DNA of 64,000 bases from Burhinus oedicnemus (lineage: Eukaryota; Chordata; Aves; Charadriiformes; Burhinidae): positions 1,826,963 through 1,890,962 of the forward strand of contig VFFE01007601.1 of the NCBI GenBank assembly GCA_008921705.1, written 5' to 3'. The position numbers and the translations under genes are program-made. The notes below the pieces were generated by a model, which worked only from the letters and a program-made list of their open reading frames with translations, had not been told where the DNA came from and did no database searches. Shown piece by piece: positions 12,672-25,960 of this stretch (the stretch's first letter is position 1; each line of letters opens with the position of its first letter).

Positions 12672-15059
12672 AATTTGTCTTTTGGAGTTGTGATAGTGAG
12701 AAACAGATTTTAGGACAGAGCAGGTAGAGGTGGAGATTGTAAAAACATTCTCAGAACATGTTTCTTTAAAATTATCTGCCAACAAACCTTTGTAACAGGA
12801 ACCTGATATTCCCCAAAGCCCAGCAGCTGAGGCCAGATGTTCGTTAGTGGTGTGAGCAGAGGCCACCATCAACCAGGATGAAGTCAGGATGGAGCCTCGT
12901 GTGAGAACTATGTAAGGACGTGGGGTGGGTTCGTGTGAAAGCTGTGGTCCGGGAGGAAAACTTGCAGCCTGTAGCTGTTGGGTCTTGGTGGTATAGGAGG
13001 ATTGGGAGAACTGCCCAGGATACTGTGTGAAGTGAATTGACGGGATGCTCTGTGCCTGTTGTGGAAGTGCTGAGCAGGGGAAGGGGGTGATGTGCTGAGG
13101 AAGGTGCCTTGACGCATTCTTCCAGTCACCCTTGGGACCTACAGTAGATTAATGAACAAAAAACAAGGCAAGGGAAAAGTAAGGATGCTGTTCCTTAACA
13201 CAGGTGCCCTAACACCCATTGAGTTCTCTTGTAGGTTGACTTAGTTTAATTCGAGAATTCAGGGCTCAGACCCCTGTTGCAAAGCATTGTGCTGAGATGT
13301 AGTTAATAGTCTAGCTCAAATGCAGACTAATTTTTTTTTTAATTTAACAAACTAATTAAATAAGTTTAAACAAGAGTCAAACAGATTGCAAATTTCTAGC
13401 TTCAAATTTTGCACTGGTTGAACTTGGAATTAATTTTTGGTAACTAAAGACAGCATCTTGATTTTCAGAAACTTCCTTGGTGAATGGCCTTAGAAGTGTC
13501 TTTCCTGCCCTAAAGCCCTCTCTGGCTGCACAGAAATCTGGCAAAGATCTTGCAGACATGTGAGGTTTCATTCCTTTTTCTTACCTTTTTCACTCTTAAT
13601 TTGACATTGGCTATAGAGGAAATTGAAGTCAATTTTTAATACGCAATACTCGGGACATGGCAAAGATCTTACATCATGTAAAGTGCTGAATCAGACCTTA
13701 CACCCCGTTCTCCCAAACTTAAGTTTCTACACAGCGTGTCTGAACAAATGAATTTGCAAAAGTGATAGGCAAGCCATTTCAGCCAGTATGTCTCCCTAAA
13801 TCTTACCTCCCTTTTATTGGGGGCTGCAGAAGGAGACTGCGGTTGAGCAGAGCGCAGAACGACATGGAGACAGACAGTGCTCAGCCTAAGCCAGCCAGGC
13901 TCAGAGGCAGCTCTGGCTGCAGCTTCCCAAGTGACCGTGCTGAAGTTATTCCAAAGTGTAAAATTATGGTTGAACCTGCTTTATAATAACCGTGTCCTGA
14001 AATAATTTGAACAGACACTGTTTTAAAGAGTTGAGCGTTATAATTTGTATTTACCGTGGAAGTTTTTCCCCTCTTGCAAATTATTCTAAATGTTTCCCAG
14101 GTTGCAGGACACATTGGTGATGTTATTTTCTTGTTTTGTTTTGCTTGCTGTCTCAAAGCCTAGAACATGCACATTTACCTCCCATAATTCAAGATCTGTC
14201 ATAAGCAGGTCTTTAGCTAAACTTCCATCTTTGGTTGGTTGATGTTTTTTTGTTTTGTTCTGTTTTTAAGGATAAGGAAAGCTATACTGTATGTGGGTAT
14301 TATAATCACAGTCTGTTTGTCCTTCCTGTCTCCCAGCTCCCTTCAACTCTTCAAGTATTTTTAATCTATCTTACGAAAGAGTCGAGCACTTGACTTGCCC
14401 TTGAGCATCTAGCATACGTTCGCAGCAAAGACATCTGAATGACCCTGTGGAGATCCACTCTGTGACTTCTCTTTTGCAATCCCGTCTGCGCTCTCACAAA
14501 ATATGGCCAGAAATGGAAAATTGCAGCAATGCGGTGGGAGCCTGCAGCTTCTGTGTGGTACGGAGCTGGCTGCAGCAGGCTGTAAAATGTGATCCTTGTG
14601 TTTTGGGTGATCCTCCCTCCCTTTTCCTCTTTTGTCAGTTTACTTGGAAACATGAGTTTATGTGCATCAAGACAACGCAATACTATAGGTAAAGCTCCTG
14701 GTCAGTCTTATGCACCAGTCAGTACCAGAATTTTAGCTTTATATTCCTCTAGGTATATAGCTCATCGTGCAGCATTATTTTCCCACTGCAGTTATCCATT
14801 AGCTTAAGACTTTCATAACCCAGGAGGACACTTAAATCTCTCTTCAATCATTATGCCTCTGAACACTTTCCCCTAATGTCTTGGCTTTCTTTTGGAATCT
14901 TTTCTCTTACGATTTTTATCCTGCTTTTACCTGCATTGAATTGCATTTGCCATCGTACAAGAATTTTCCTGAATTACTCTAACCCTGCTTCTGCTGGACG
15001 GTTAAGGTGATGCCATGTGGGGCAATAGGAAGGTATGCGCCGTACTCCTCAACCATCTG

Positions 15060-15400
15060 TCAGGTGCCGAGAACGCTGAACTTAGCGCGCCTCAGCTTCC
15101 TGACTGTCCCTGCGTGCATCTCAGTACAGAGCATCTGGGGGTCCCCCAGAGTATCTAAATGCTGCTGAGTCCCACGCTCCTTCATTTTTGCTTCCTGCCA
15201 CCATGGACCGTCTCGCGCCTCAGGGAGGGAGAGGATCGCTGTGGCAGGAACCGGCCTGAACCGTGCTGACAGATCCAACAAGAAAGCCGAATAGCGAGGG
15301 TAGTGCCAGCAGGGCACTGCGTACCGCCGCACCCACTGGGCTTCGCTTGGGCTCCCTGGCATAGATGTTGACCTGAAAACGCTTTCAGAAATCGTCATTA
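15060..15400. promoter_or_regulatory. CpG-rich patch, candidate intronic regulatory element
   Basis: About 20 CpGs lie in about 340 bp ('gaacttagcgcgcctcag', 'gaccgtctcgcgcctcag', 'gcgtaccgccgcacccac' and others), surrounded by CpG-poor sequence. A minus-strand frame 15060-15425 spans it but resembles no protein family I know. It may be a small CpG island or an old GC-rich repeat. Confidence 0.35.
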
Positions 15401-17334
15401 AAGTCATGTGGATCTGCTTATGCATAATCTTTTTTTAAAACAACAAAACAGTTTGTGCTGTCTCCAGGATTCCTAGGAGCCAGCTATTTCGGAGTGTTAT
15501 TTACTTTTATGCTGTTTATCTTTCGCCCACTGGTGGGTGTGAACATCGCTGGCTTTACAGTGTGCAAAGCAACGACCTCGGACTATTTTTACATTGGACT
15601 TTTTTTGCCATTTTAGTTTACGCAAACTTTTCTTTTAAAGATCCCTCAGAGCTGTAAAAACAATATAGCACAATCTGATGCTTCACAGTTAAGAAGAGGA
15701 AATTAAAACACCCTATGTTTTTCGCTTTGGAATTAAGTACTATGTGAAGTAGCCAGTGAATGCAGTTATTTAAGGCATAAAGCGTGAATGATTTCAAGTA
15801 TTTCATTCCAATCACTTTTCTCTCCCATTTTTGATTAATGAGGCAATGTAAAAATAGAATAAACCTGGCATTTTAAATCAGGGTTGAATTAAATGAAAAC
15901 CTAATGATTTAGAGTAGCTTACTCATCTGTCTCTAAGTGTGGATATTACTTGATGTATAGTAGGCATATATCATCCTTTTCCTATTATCTATTTTTAATT
16001 GTTTAGCTTGAAATTATTTTCTTCTCCCTCTCCGCATAGCCAGGTAAGAGTTCCTGTTCACTGTAATTCACTGATAAAGGTGCTTTACGTAGCCAATACT
16101 TAAAATTTTCTTACAGGCATAACTTTATTTTCTTGAAAGAGTGCAGTTTTGTTTGTGATTATTTTTTTATTAAAAGTAAATCAATACTCATTAAGAGCTT
16201 ATTTACTGTCTGACCCTTTATTTGAGGGGCATATGACTAGGAGATTGTTAAATATACAGGTGTCCTAAGAAGCTTAAATTCTGTGCATAAGAATAAAGAC
16301 ATCGTTAGCTGATGTGACTTTGCCTCTGACCTGCAGAGTAGAAAGTCAGAATCAAGTTCTTTGTGTGGCGGAGCATTAGCAGCCATCCTTCAGATTGCAA
16401 AGATGTGCTTGCTGAGAGAAAGTTCCTTGTGTATTATGCTGTTTACCTAAGGGTTATATTCAAGACACTCTCTGAACAGCTTGGCTGATTATTGAAAAAT
16501 GCCTTATAGTAACTTCCAGCCTAAGTTGATCGATATTAGTGCACAGCTTTACATGGGAGGGAGGGAGCTATTTAAACATTGAGAGCCTCCGGGATAACAG
16601 GGAATGAAAAAATAATGCAGAACAAATATGTTGAAGGGTTCAAGAGAGAAGAATATCTTGTCTCTGTGCAGGGGAAAAAAAAAAAAAAAAGTTGTTAAAT
16701 TGCAGCAGAAAAAGCATTTGAATTCACTATTAATAAAGTGAAGGTGGATTTTTCCCTAGGCCAAAAGGAGAGGGGAAAAAAAAAAAGAAAAGCAAACCCA
16801 ACAAATTGTAGTGCTCTTTAATGTAGAGAGAAGCCGAGTTATCTACACGCATCCTCCCATAGAAAGCTTGCCTTCACTGCAAGTCTCTGAGAAGTTCTTG
16901 GTCTGGGGCTCTGTACTAAGCCCCCAGCTGGAACTCGTTCCCCCTCCCCAGTGCAGGCAAGATTCAGATACTGCTTTCTATACCAGGAACACCAGAAAAG
17001 GAAAACCTCGCTTCTTTCATCATCTTAGAACCTGTAACAATGTAGAGTGGAAGGGTCCTAGCGCCTGAAAATGATGCTTTTTCCCCCCCCCACGAACATG
17101 TAATAATTAAAAGGTGATTGTTTCAATGTTTTATTTTCATGCGTATAATTTTGCAATGTTCAAATGGTCTGTGACATTTTAGATGCCCTGATGGAGAAGA
17201 TGGGCATTGTTCTGGTTTGTTGGTGAGAATGCGAAGAGAGGCAACGATGCTGCAAAAGAGGCTTCCTCCTCTGTTCTTCACAGAAATGAAAAATGAAAGT
17301 TTCACAGAAGTCTTGTGACAGATGATATCCTAAG

Positions 17335-17440
17335 AAACTGGAAGTCAGGAGACATATCTTTGCCACTAATTTTTCCTGATGTTTGCAAGAACCATAAACT
17401 TCCCGTGTCTCCATTCTCTGTCTGTAAACAATGAGGCTTT
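17335..17440 (+). mobile_element. MIR-like CORE-SINE remnant, plus strand
   Basis: 'actggaagtcaggagacat' (tRNA-like part) is followed by 'tttgccactaattt' and then 'gtctccattctctgtctgta' and 'aacaatgagg' (3' part), in MIR order. Confidence 0.5.
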
Positions 17441-17481
17441 GGTTTTATCAGTTCGTAATGAAACCATCAGGCTGCAGCATC

Positions 17482-17513
17482 ACATTCACACGATATTCAC
17501 ATTCACATTCACA
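17482..17513. repeat. Short (ATTCAC)n tandem repeat
   Basis: About four copies of attcac with one interruption (cgat), too short and regular to suggest a gene. Confidence 0.8.
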
Positions 17514-19073
17514 AGATAGAGGAGGATACAGGAGGAGCCGGTGGGAACAGCCTGACAGAAGGACAGTGGGGGAAGGAAAGAAATGGGATTGTATCATGGA
17601 AAATAGGTTCATCCCTTTCGCAGTGCAAGATGGAAGATGAAAACCCGGTTTCTAATGGAGGAACATGTGAAGCAAATTGACTCGCTGAACGATCTTTGGA
17701 CACGGAGTGAAAAGTGCGATGCACATGTAAAGCCTAGCGGTGAAAAATCTTTTCTGGTGTGTGTGGTTAAAATGATGGAGGACGAGGAGGCTTCAACTAC
17801 AGAGCCAAACAGGATGGAAAGAGGATAAGTGCCTCTAGTAGGTCAATCGGTGTTAGCTTTCACAATTTAAAGAAGTTTGGAGTACTTGGCATCCTTTTTT
17901 ACGAGTTGTTTGGCACGTGTGTGTTAAGGAGCAGACTGAACTGAGCGTCGTTGTGGAGGGCGAGATGGGAAAGCAATCAGTGTGTAACTCACTGGTGCTT
18001 TAACTGTTTTCTGCTTTGTTTCAGCTGTGTTTGTGACTGATGGGGGATTGATGGGAAGGAAGTGATGACTCTTCATATGAATGTTTCTTAAACATAATTC
18101 CGGTATAACTCTGCTTACCATGCCGTGCAGTTTTGTAGGAAAGGTGGAGCTCTAAGAACAGTCATGGAAATGCTTTGCAGTGTAGAATACTTTTTTTCTT
18201 GAATCAAGTTAGCAACGTGTCTGATTGTTGTACCGTGATGGAGAAGGGATTTTGTGGGGCCCGGGAAAGGGTGGATCCAGTTCCTGCCTGCACTAACCAA
18301 CACCGACTGCTGCCCCGGACTTGGGAAACATATTTTAGGAAGTCTCACGACTGTAGCACAGGACTGTAATTTTGCTTTGTGACTCATGCTGAGATATAGT
18401 CCCTGCGTGTCTTTTTGTCTGGGCACCTAATAAAGCTCAGGCCACACCTGTTTATGGATGCAGCAAAATGGCAGGGAGCTTATTTTTATGCCATTGATTC
18501 TGATGAATGCCACTTATAATCAACACCTCCATGAGGAACTGGCTTGTGTGCAGAAATGCTCTTTAATTGAAGGGTGCACATCAGCAGCGCAATGTGGTTC
18601 CAGTGTGTTTATCTCATGAAAGCCCAGAACCATTACAGTTACAGAATATCAGATGCTTTGAATGGATCATATTTATTTTATGATTTCTGTGATCATATAT
18701 ATCTTTTGACGATTTTCAGTATTGTTCTTGTTTGTAAAAAGTGGAATGTGGTCACTTTAGAATGAGATAATTAATTCTGTGAAGGGACCAGATGACAATT
18801 TTGGGAAGCGTTCCTGTCCTACAGAACATGCAGGTCACCATGCTTTTCTGATGAGACAGGAAAATGACTTGCAAGAAGCTGTTAGGTTAATTACTCCTTA
18901 GAAAAGGGGGTTAAATTCTAAGAAGCGTGCAGCACTCTGTTGATAGAATGATGGCTGCTGGCAGATTAAAACAACAAAAATATTTTGGAAATGACCCCCG
19001 CCCCTTCCCTTTTTTTTAAACAACACAACAAATTGAAGCTGTGAATTTTGACAATGGCTTTTGAGCTGGCAAG

Positions 19074-19124
19074 ATTCAAATGTGCATCAAATGAAAACTG
19101 CATTTTTAATGCATCCGTTTGAAT
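19074..19124. repeat. Imperfect palindrome in AT-rich repeat-free DNA
   Basis: The left half attcaaatgtgcatcaaa and the complement of the right half (attcaaacggatgcattaaa) agree at most positions. The region also holds atgcat and TAAT-type motifs. It could be a conserved regulatory element; this is not proven from one sequence. Confidence 0.5.
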
Positions 19125-21107
19125 TAAAAATGAAGGAACAATTTTACAAATCAGTGATAGAGATCTAAGGGATGGTCACTTATGGTTTTTTTACAGACTG
19201 TGACATGGAGCTTAGAGGATGCTTGCAGTCTGTTTTGCCCAGAGCACCTTATTTTCAAACTGAGCTGTATTCAGTTGGATCAGAAGGCACTGCCTATTTT
19301 TACTGCCCAGTGCTAACAAATTTGTCTTCAGACCTCTGTTTAATCAATTATTGTTGTCAATGTTTTTGTCTAAGCATTTTGGTTTGATTTTGGCAGAACA
19401 CAGTTCTTCCCCCGCCTCCCCGTCCCCCGTAGCATTAGAGGTACATGTAGTGCTTGCAGAACACGGTGTATGTACATGCTGCACATCATGGCCAACATAC
19501 AGCTTATGGTCATCAATCATTCGATTGTTCTTTAAACACTGTTTTAACAGGCATTCGTTGTATAAATGGATCAGGTTATTGACCTTTGCCAGCAATTGCT
19601 TGCTACATGTCATCATGGCTTAATGACATTATCAAGGAACATATTCTGTGTTGTAGATACTTTAAAGGGTTCATGCATTGTCTCTCACTTGGACACATGG
19701 CTGGCTACAGCACCTTGAATTAGCAAGTTATTTGATGTCACTATTAAAATATGCAGAGCATTTCCAGCTACTTAAAGAATAGGAGGGTGAAATACTTCTC
19801 TTTTCTACAACAGCAAAGCCCAGGAAGAAGAGTTATTTGTCATATTGGAATACTTGTTTTGAAATCCCGCTTCTTTCTCCTTTATAATTTAATCTTCTAC
19901 CTAGAACAGAGTAGCGCAGTCCCCTAAATATCCTGTGAAAATTGTTTGACTGGTCTGCAGAGCTCCAGCTGCAACTCCTCCATTTCTAGGAATACTATAG
20001 ATCTAATTGGCACTATTAAATCATTACAGCACATAATAGATGGAACTTCTGACTAAATCAACTATGTTTTTAATGAAGATAAGAGTTTTTAAATTAGAAT
20101 GGATACAGCATTCTTTATTTATTTGTGTGGGGTGGGAAGGTTGTTAACTGTAATGGCTGATTCAATTTAAATGAGGGAAAGTAGCCAGTATTCTATAAAT
20201 TTTCTCTTCTGGTTAAAATTTAAGGTGGAACTGAGTTTTCAAATCCCAAATTGTTAAATTTCAGCTGACTATTTGTACATTTTTCCAGTGTATAGATCTA
20301 CTGTGGTTTCTGTGGCTCCTCATGTCACAATCTTAAAGTTGATTTTCTCTTCACAGGAAAACATACACGTATCACACAAATTACACAGTCTTAGAATCCT
20401 ATTATCTCCTTGTTTGTCGCATTAAAATTCAGACCCTTCATGAATCAGAGAGAGTTCTTAAAAGCTTTAAAATGGGTATTAATCAATAAATCTTCATGCC
20501 ATTGCTAGAAAATAATTAAGTAGCATTACTTTCACTTTATAGTGGAGAGAGTCTTAGAAGCATTGGTAGCCTGCAGAATAGATATGGCCAAAATGTAAAT
20601 ATTGCCCTGTGGTTCTATAGTCATTCCTCTTTTAATCCAAAGACTTTTTTTTTTGTACAATGTAAAGATCTTGCTGCTGTATCACTCCATTACATATTAG
20701 TCTTAGTCTTTGTCTTTGCTTTTCTTCTATTGGTTGTTTGAGATCCTGTTCTTCAGTATTCCAGGTTTCTCTCCCTACATTGTGTTTTGCTCATTAGTAT
20801 ATTCCAGTCAGTTCTTTACCTTTTGTCTTATTTTCCTTTCCATTTCCATTGCAAAATATCTTCTCATGTATTTTAATTTTAATGGTGCTTATTATCAGTT
20901 TTTCCCAATGCTTAATTAACAGTTTTCCAGTGAAAAGGTGGAATAGTAAGCACAAGGGATGGTCTTGAAGAAAAGTAGGATTAAGATCAGAAGTGGTGAA
21001 TTCTTACCCTTCTTTCTGACTTCATATGGCTTTAAGTTAGTTGCATCCTTCTTTTGTCAGCTTCTGGCCTGACAAAAATGGTAACAAGACTTTTTACTCC
21101 TGGGAAT

Positions 21108-21144
21108 ATTGTGGAGTTCTTTGTGTTAATAGGAACTCCACAAT
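21108..21144. repeat. Short inverted repeat, 12-bp arms, 13-nt loop
   Basis: Arms attgtggagttc (21108-21119) and gaactccacaat (21133-21144) are perfectly complementary. Confidence 0.9.
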
Positions 21145-21240
21145 TTCATAGACTTTAAGATTTGGAAGGAAAACTGAAATTATTTGTCCAGGCATTCTGC
21201 ACTGAGGCTGCAGAAATTCAAGTTAATTCTGGAATAGAGA
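21145..21240 (-). mobile_element. Ancient CR1-like 3' tail remnant, minus strand
   Basis: The segment 'tttcatagactttaagatttggaagg' followed by 'ttatttgtccaggcattctgcac' resembles the complement of older sauropsid CR1 tails ('catagattccaaggccagaaggga...tctgacctcctg'). It is heavily degraded, so the call is tentative. Confidence 0.4.
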
Positions 21241-21531
21241 AAGCGTTCCTGCCATACAACTGTAAACCAGGTGTAGCTTCAAGGAAGGAGGGGCAACAAG
21301 CAGGTATAAAACTGGTGCAGGGGAGGAGAATCAGGACATAAAAGCACTATTTGAGAGTTTCTTCTAAGTAAATCTCCTCACAGCAGTGTGCATTCTTTTT
21401 TGCCAGGGTTACATTTGATTGCTGGCTTTGACAGCTCACTGTTGGCAATAGGTTTCATAAATGTCTAATCCAGCTGGATTGTTCTGTCTTCACATTTCCT
21501 TCCTACATCAATAGTGTATACTATTTTACAA

Positions 21532-21617
21532 AGAAAAAAAAACAAAACCCACACACACAAAAAAAGCCAACAAAAAAACCAAACCAAAAAAACTTAAAAA
21601 AAAAAATAAAAGAAAGG
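21532..21617. repeat. A-rich low-complexity tract
   Basis: A run of A with C interruptions (aaaacaaaaccc, cacacacaaaa, aaccaaacc), then A with G. It has no adjoining SINE or LINE body that would make it a retroposon tail. Confidence 0.85.
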
Positions 21618-21724
21618 AGGAGAGAAAAAGCTGGTTGCTTCCATGATGGGATTTAAGATAAAACAGAAAATATAATCTTAATAATTAAAGCCACGAAGGC
21701 TGTGGTGGTGTTTTGTTTTGTTTT

Positions 21725-21738
21725 GGGGGTGGGGGGGG
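21725..21738 (+). repeat. G-rich run
   Basis: Five Gs, a T, then eight Gs, directly after a TTTTG repeat. It may form a quadruplex but lacks four separated G-runs of ordinary spacing. Confidence 0.7.
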
Positions 21739-23654
21739 AAAGCAAAAGCTCACAACACATCCTTAACATCTTCAAGATAGATTCAGAGCTGTGATTTCAG
21801 CACCAGGACCTAACAAACATCGCATACAAAGTGCAGTAAATGCAGTATTCATAAATGTATATGCTCTTTGTGACTTCATGTCAGCAGGGTTCTGTAGACC
21901 CTCATTTGTATCAAATAAACTTCAAATGATAAAGAATACGTGCCAGCCAGGGACGAGTATCACTTTGAATTGTTCCTTGTGTATCCTAGCTGAAATGGGA
22001 AACATGGCTGGCTTCCTGTTTGTCAAGAGTGAAAAACAGGCACATTTTCTGTAATTATTAGTAAGTGTCAATTTAATAAATTATTCACTCCCGACAACAG
22101 GATTTACGTTCTATTTGCTGATAGCTTGTGGGGGATAGTGTTTGTTTTAGGAAGGTAAAATCTGACAGTAATGCGGCGTGCATTGTAAATCCCTGTGTCA
22201 CACCTGCACTGCAACAGTGAAGACAAGTGCTGATAGCTTGTTTCTTACAGTACCTTCCTCCCTCATCGTGGGTGATACCCACATGTGCCTGCGAGGTTTT
22301 GTGCTATTACTTATCCATTCTGGGGCTAGGCATTTAGAAATTCATCTAACACAAAGGTTTGTGGTTGTGGCTGAGATTTCCGTGGACTTCAGAAGAAATT
22401 ATGGTCACGTGGTATAACGATGGACAAGAGAAGTCAGGTCAGAGATTGCAGGAGCGTGATGAGGTGATGAGTTGTTCATGCTCAGCTCCTCGCAATCATG
22501 GCAACATGGGAGAAGGTGCAGAAATGCTTGAGTGAAAATTTAACAAATGAGTGATACCTGAGCTGAGAAAGGAATTAATATGCTGATAGCAAATGGGAGA
22601 AGTCAGACCATGAAGGGATTGGTTATGGAAGAAATGTAGCTATTGTTTAATGTGCTGAACTGGGAAGAGGCAATGGCATGAATAGAAAGAAAAAGAAGAC
22701 CAGTACTATGCTAAAAAAAAATGGTGTTTGTAGCAACATTCTGCGTTACTGTAGGTGGTACATGGATTTTTGTCAAGTCTAGAGAAAAGGATGTAATAAT
22801 ATATAAAAAGGATGAGAGCCTAGATGAGAGTTTTAGGAAGGTGAATGGATGGGACCAGTCTGTTTCCTATAGATGTCATGCAGAAAGAATCGGATAGCTT
22901 GCCCAAAAATGAGGACTGAAAAAAGAGAGCTGAGTAAAAAAAGATGTTGAGGCTGGGTGGAAAAGAGGATGATCATGTTGCATGTCGTGAGAATAGACGG
23001 AATGGAGACATGTTGGGGGGACAGGGAACTTCTGTGTTGTGCTGAATTTGAGTTGAAGGCTGAGCAATGAGAGAGATGGGAGAGGAAATGGCAGCGTAGC
23101 AGAAAGGGAAATCTGTCACTTATTAAATAGTAGCTGAGTTTGTGCATGAGGTTCTCCAGGGGTAAATCAACTGCAGACCTGTGGGGAGGAAGGGAACCAA
23201 AACCAGAGCCTTACACAGCCCTCACAGAGAGGGCAGGATCCTGGGTGCAAGGGGAGGAGGAGATCTCAAGAGGGAAAGCATGACCAGCTGTGTCAAAGCC
23301 ACTTGTGAACTTTCATCATCCACCAGCTCCTCATCTGGGAAGCTTCCCTATCCCTCCGTCCATGCTTGTGTTAAGCAGGGGAGCTGGCTCTCGCCACGTC
23401 AGTAGAAGCAAGCCAACATTCTGGTTTGGGGTGGGATTGTTTTCAAAATGCTACTTATCGCCTACATTGTCTCTGGGTTGGGATGGTGGGTTTCTCAGAG
23501 GAATCCCCACAGGCACCCAAGGTTGAAGTGGTAGTTTGAAGTTGCATGGGAGGCACCAAGAAATTCTGATTACTTGCTGTAAGATGTTGAAGCTAAGCAG
23601 TATGTGGGCCCTTCCTTGTTTTAGTGGAATTCTAGTAGAAACGTTATTTACCCC

Positions 23655-23765
23655 TGTTTTACAGATAGAGTAAATAAGATAAAAGAAATAAAATGCCTTG
23701 CCAAAAAATCAAACAAGAGATCTGTGGTCAGCTCATAGTCCCTTGCTTGCAAGTACTCTGTTTTA
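23655..23765 (-). mobile_element. MIR-like CORE-SINE, minus strand
   Basis: 'cctgttttacagatagagta' then 'aaatgccttgccaaaaaatc' then 'gatctgtggtcagctcatag' and 'tcccttgcttgcaagtactc'. These follow the order of a reversed MIR. Confidence 0.5.
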
Positions 23766-25854
23766 TTTCTTTGTAATTCAAAAGCAATTAAAGCAATAAA
23801 AAAAAAAAATAGAAATAAAATAGAACCCAGCATGTCTTCAGCAATTCCTGTGCTAAAACTTGTGATATGATGTGAAAGAGGTTGAGGCTTTCCTCCTTCA
23901 TAATACATTAAAAAATTATTAAATTTTTCTTTTTCCTTAAGTAGGAAATATTTAATTGCCATTTAAACTGGTTCTTTAAAATCCCATAGTTTTACCCACA
24001 ATAATCCAAGAACATTTAATAAGTCTTAAAATATTCATAACACACGGAGATCATTACTCTTGAGACCTTTGTACAAAGCAGTGAAGTGTGTTAGACATAT
24101 GGCAGAAACCTCTTCATTTCTTATTTCTTGCTATGATTATATGAAAGAAAGGAAAATTCTCTGTTCTTTTCCCCATTGCAATCTGTATGCCATTGTTTTA
24201 TCTGTTGTGGGCCAAAGTCATCTCATACACATGTTCACTGAAGAACATGAAGTTAATCAGGCTTGAATTTAGCTCAGTAAATAAAAGCGCAATAACGGTA
24301 AATTGCTGTTTTGTTTCAGTTTTCCATACAGTATTTCAGATAACAAAAAAGAGGAAATAATTTATTTCTATATCCCACATGATGTTAACAGCCCAAATTG
24401 TGTTGCATGACAGATGCTGATACCCAGTTTTTATATTATTGGTAATTATCTAAAGCCGTTAATTGCTGTGGCATTGGGTATTAAGGAAAAAACCCAACAA
24501 TTGATATGTCCTGCGTTGGAAATGTATCATAAATATCAGAAGCCTTTGTCATGGTACTGACTGTATGTAGAGAGGATGAGCAATTTTGTTTTAATTATAT
24601 TTCAATGTGATTGTCTAAAGTCAAGTGGAACCTCTATGGATTATATCTAAAATAAAACTGTGGTTACAGTATATGGTCATAATCCCCAGATCTGTTGTGT
24701 CGAAATGACAGTATAATGAGTAGAAGTTAAAATGTCCTCTGCTTTCAAGTCATCACGGTTGTCATTTGATTAAATAATAGTGCATTCTGTTTGATGTCTG
24801 GCTTTATTATTCAGAAGCACTTCAGTATATGTGTCCTACCTTTGTATTATGTGCTCCTGGCAGCCAGGTGTCCATATAGGTTCTTACTTACACACCTGCA
24901 ACGGATACACTGTATGTTTAGCTTGCATGTGTGCTACTTGAATATGGAATTTTAATTATTCCTCTTAATTATGGTGCATTCACCAAAAAAAGGGAAATCA
25001 TTGGTCAGGTACAAAAAGAAACTGCCTAGTATTTGAAGGAATTTGATAATTTTGTTGTAGTTCGTAGCTTGGCAGGTGGTAATAATGCTATGCCAGCACT
25101 GTCAAAATATGAAAATTAAAGTGACGATGGGTTTTAATGAAATCCATTTGACAAATATAATTAAGGTGTTTTAATATGAAGCCCTGTAATAAAGACTACC
25201 GGTGGACTCCCTGAGGTCCTGACTAATTGTGTAGATTGCTTTTAAGCTTTGAATAGTTTTATTGGATAATGAACTGTTAAGAAGTGTTAGATCTTTCTTA
25301 AGCAGAATTTGGTTTGAAAAAGAAGAGGAGAGACAGGCCTGAGGTGTGGCATTTTAAACATAATTAGAAGACAGATTTAAGTTAACATCTTTGATCTTGC
25401 TGTCAGTTTTTGATTAGAGCTGTAAATGCTTTAATCAAGTGCAGTGTAGTCATTACATTTCTAACTGTTTTTAAACTGCGAAATTACTGAGACACTGACA
25501 TCGGTTTAACACTTCTTGAGAATTTCCAGCAAAGTTATGTTGGTAAACTGGGTGTTTGCATTAAAATGTCATCCTGCAATAATTTACCAATTCAGTAGAT
25601 CATGGGATAATTGTGTTTGCTGCTCAAATAATTTGGAAATCCTTTGTGAGATTAAAATTGATGTCCTGTAGTTGAGAGTGTGTCACTTCAGATTTCATTT
25701 TTTAAATAATTTCTAATAGTGCTTTTTCAATTAAAATGATGGTCAAACTAGCCCTTGTAATGAAAATGAATATGTAAGAAGCTAAGTGCAGTATCTGAAT
25801 GCCTTCCATTGGAATACAATCCTTGTAAGGATTCTGCCAATGTGGATTCCTTCA
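23766..25854. other. AT-rich, repeat-free intron stretch; possible conserved noncoding DNA
   Basis: Almost 2.1 kb without a recognisable repeat and with hardly any open frame. It is rich in TAATTA, TTAATTG and ATAATTT-type motifs of the kind bound by homeodomain proteins (for example near 24440-24465 and 25575-25640). The character is that of deeply conserved noncoding DNA, but one sequence cannot show conservation. Confidence 0.4.
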
Positions 25855-25960
25855 CACCCATGTTAGAAACAGGGAAACGGGCACAAATACCAGGTGTACA
25901 GTAGTGGCTGAGCCAGGAATAAAATTGTGTTCTCTTAAATCCCTGTCTTGCAGAAATTTC
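25855..25960 (-). mobile_element. MIR-like CORE-SINE, minus strand
   Basis: 'atgttagaaacagggaaacg' corresponds to reversed 'attttacagatgagg(a)aactg'. 'agtggctgagccaggaataa' followed by 'aattgtgttctcttaaatcc' corresponds to the reversed tRNA-like part. Confidence 0.5.

Larger units (their letters stand above)
11708..17334. other. Intron stretch with no gene recognised
   Basis: Apart from the TA repeat, poly-A runs (for example 16675-16690) and the CpG-rich patch at 15060, nothing specific is visible. Frames here are short and unrelated to families I know. Confidence 0.6.

Noticed and set aside
17482..17513. Short direct repeats, considered as a CRISPR-like array
   Set aside because: Six-base units without spacers in a vertebrate intron; a simple microsatellite.
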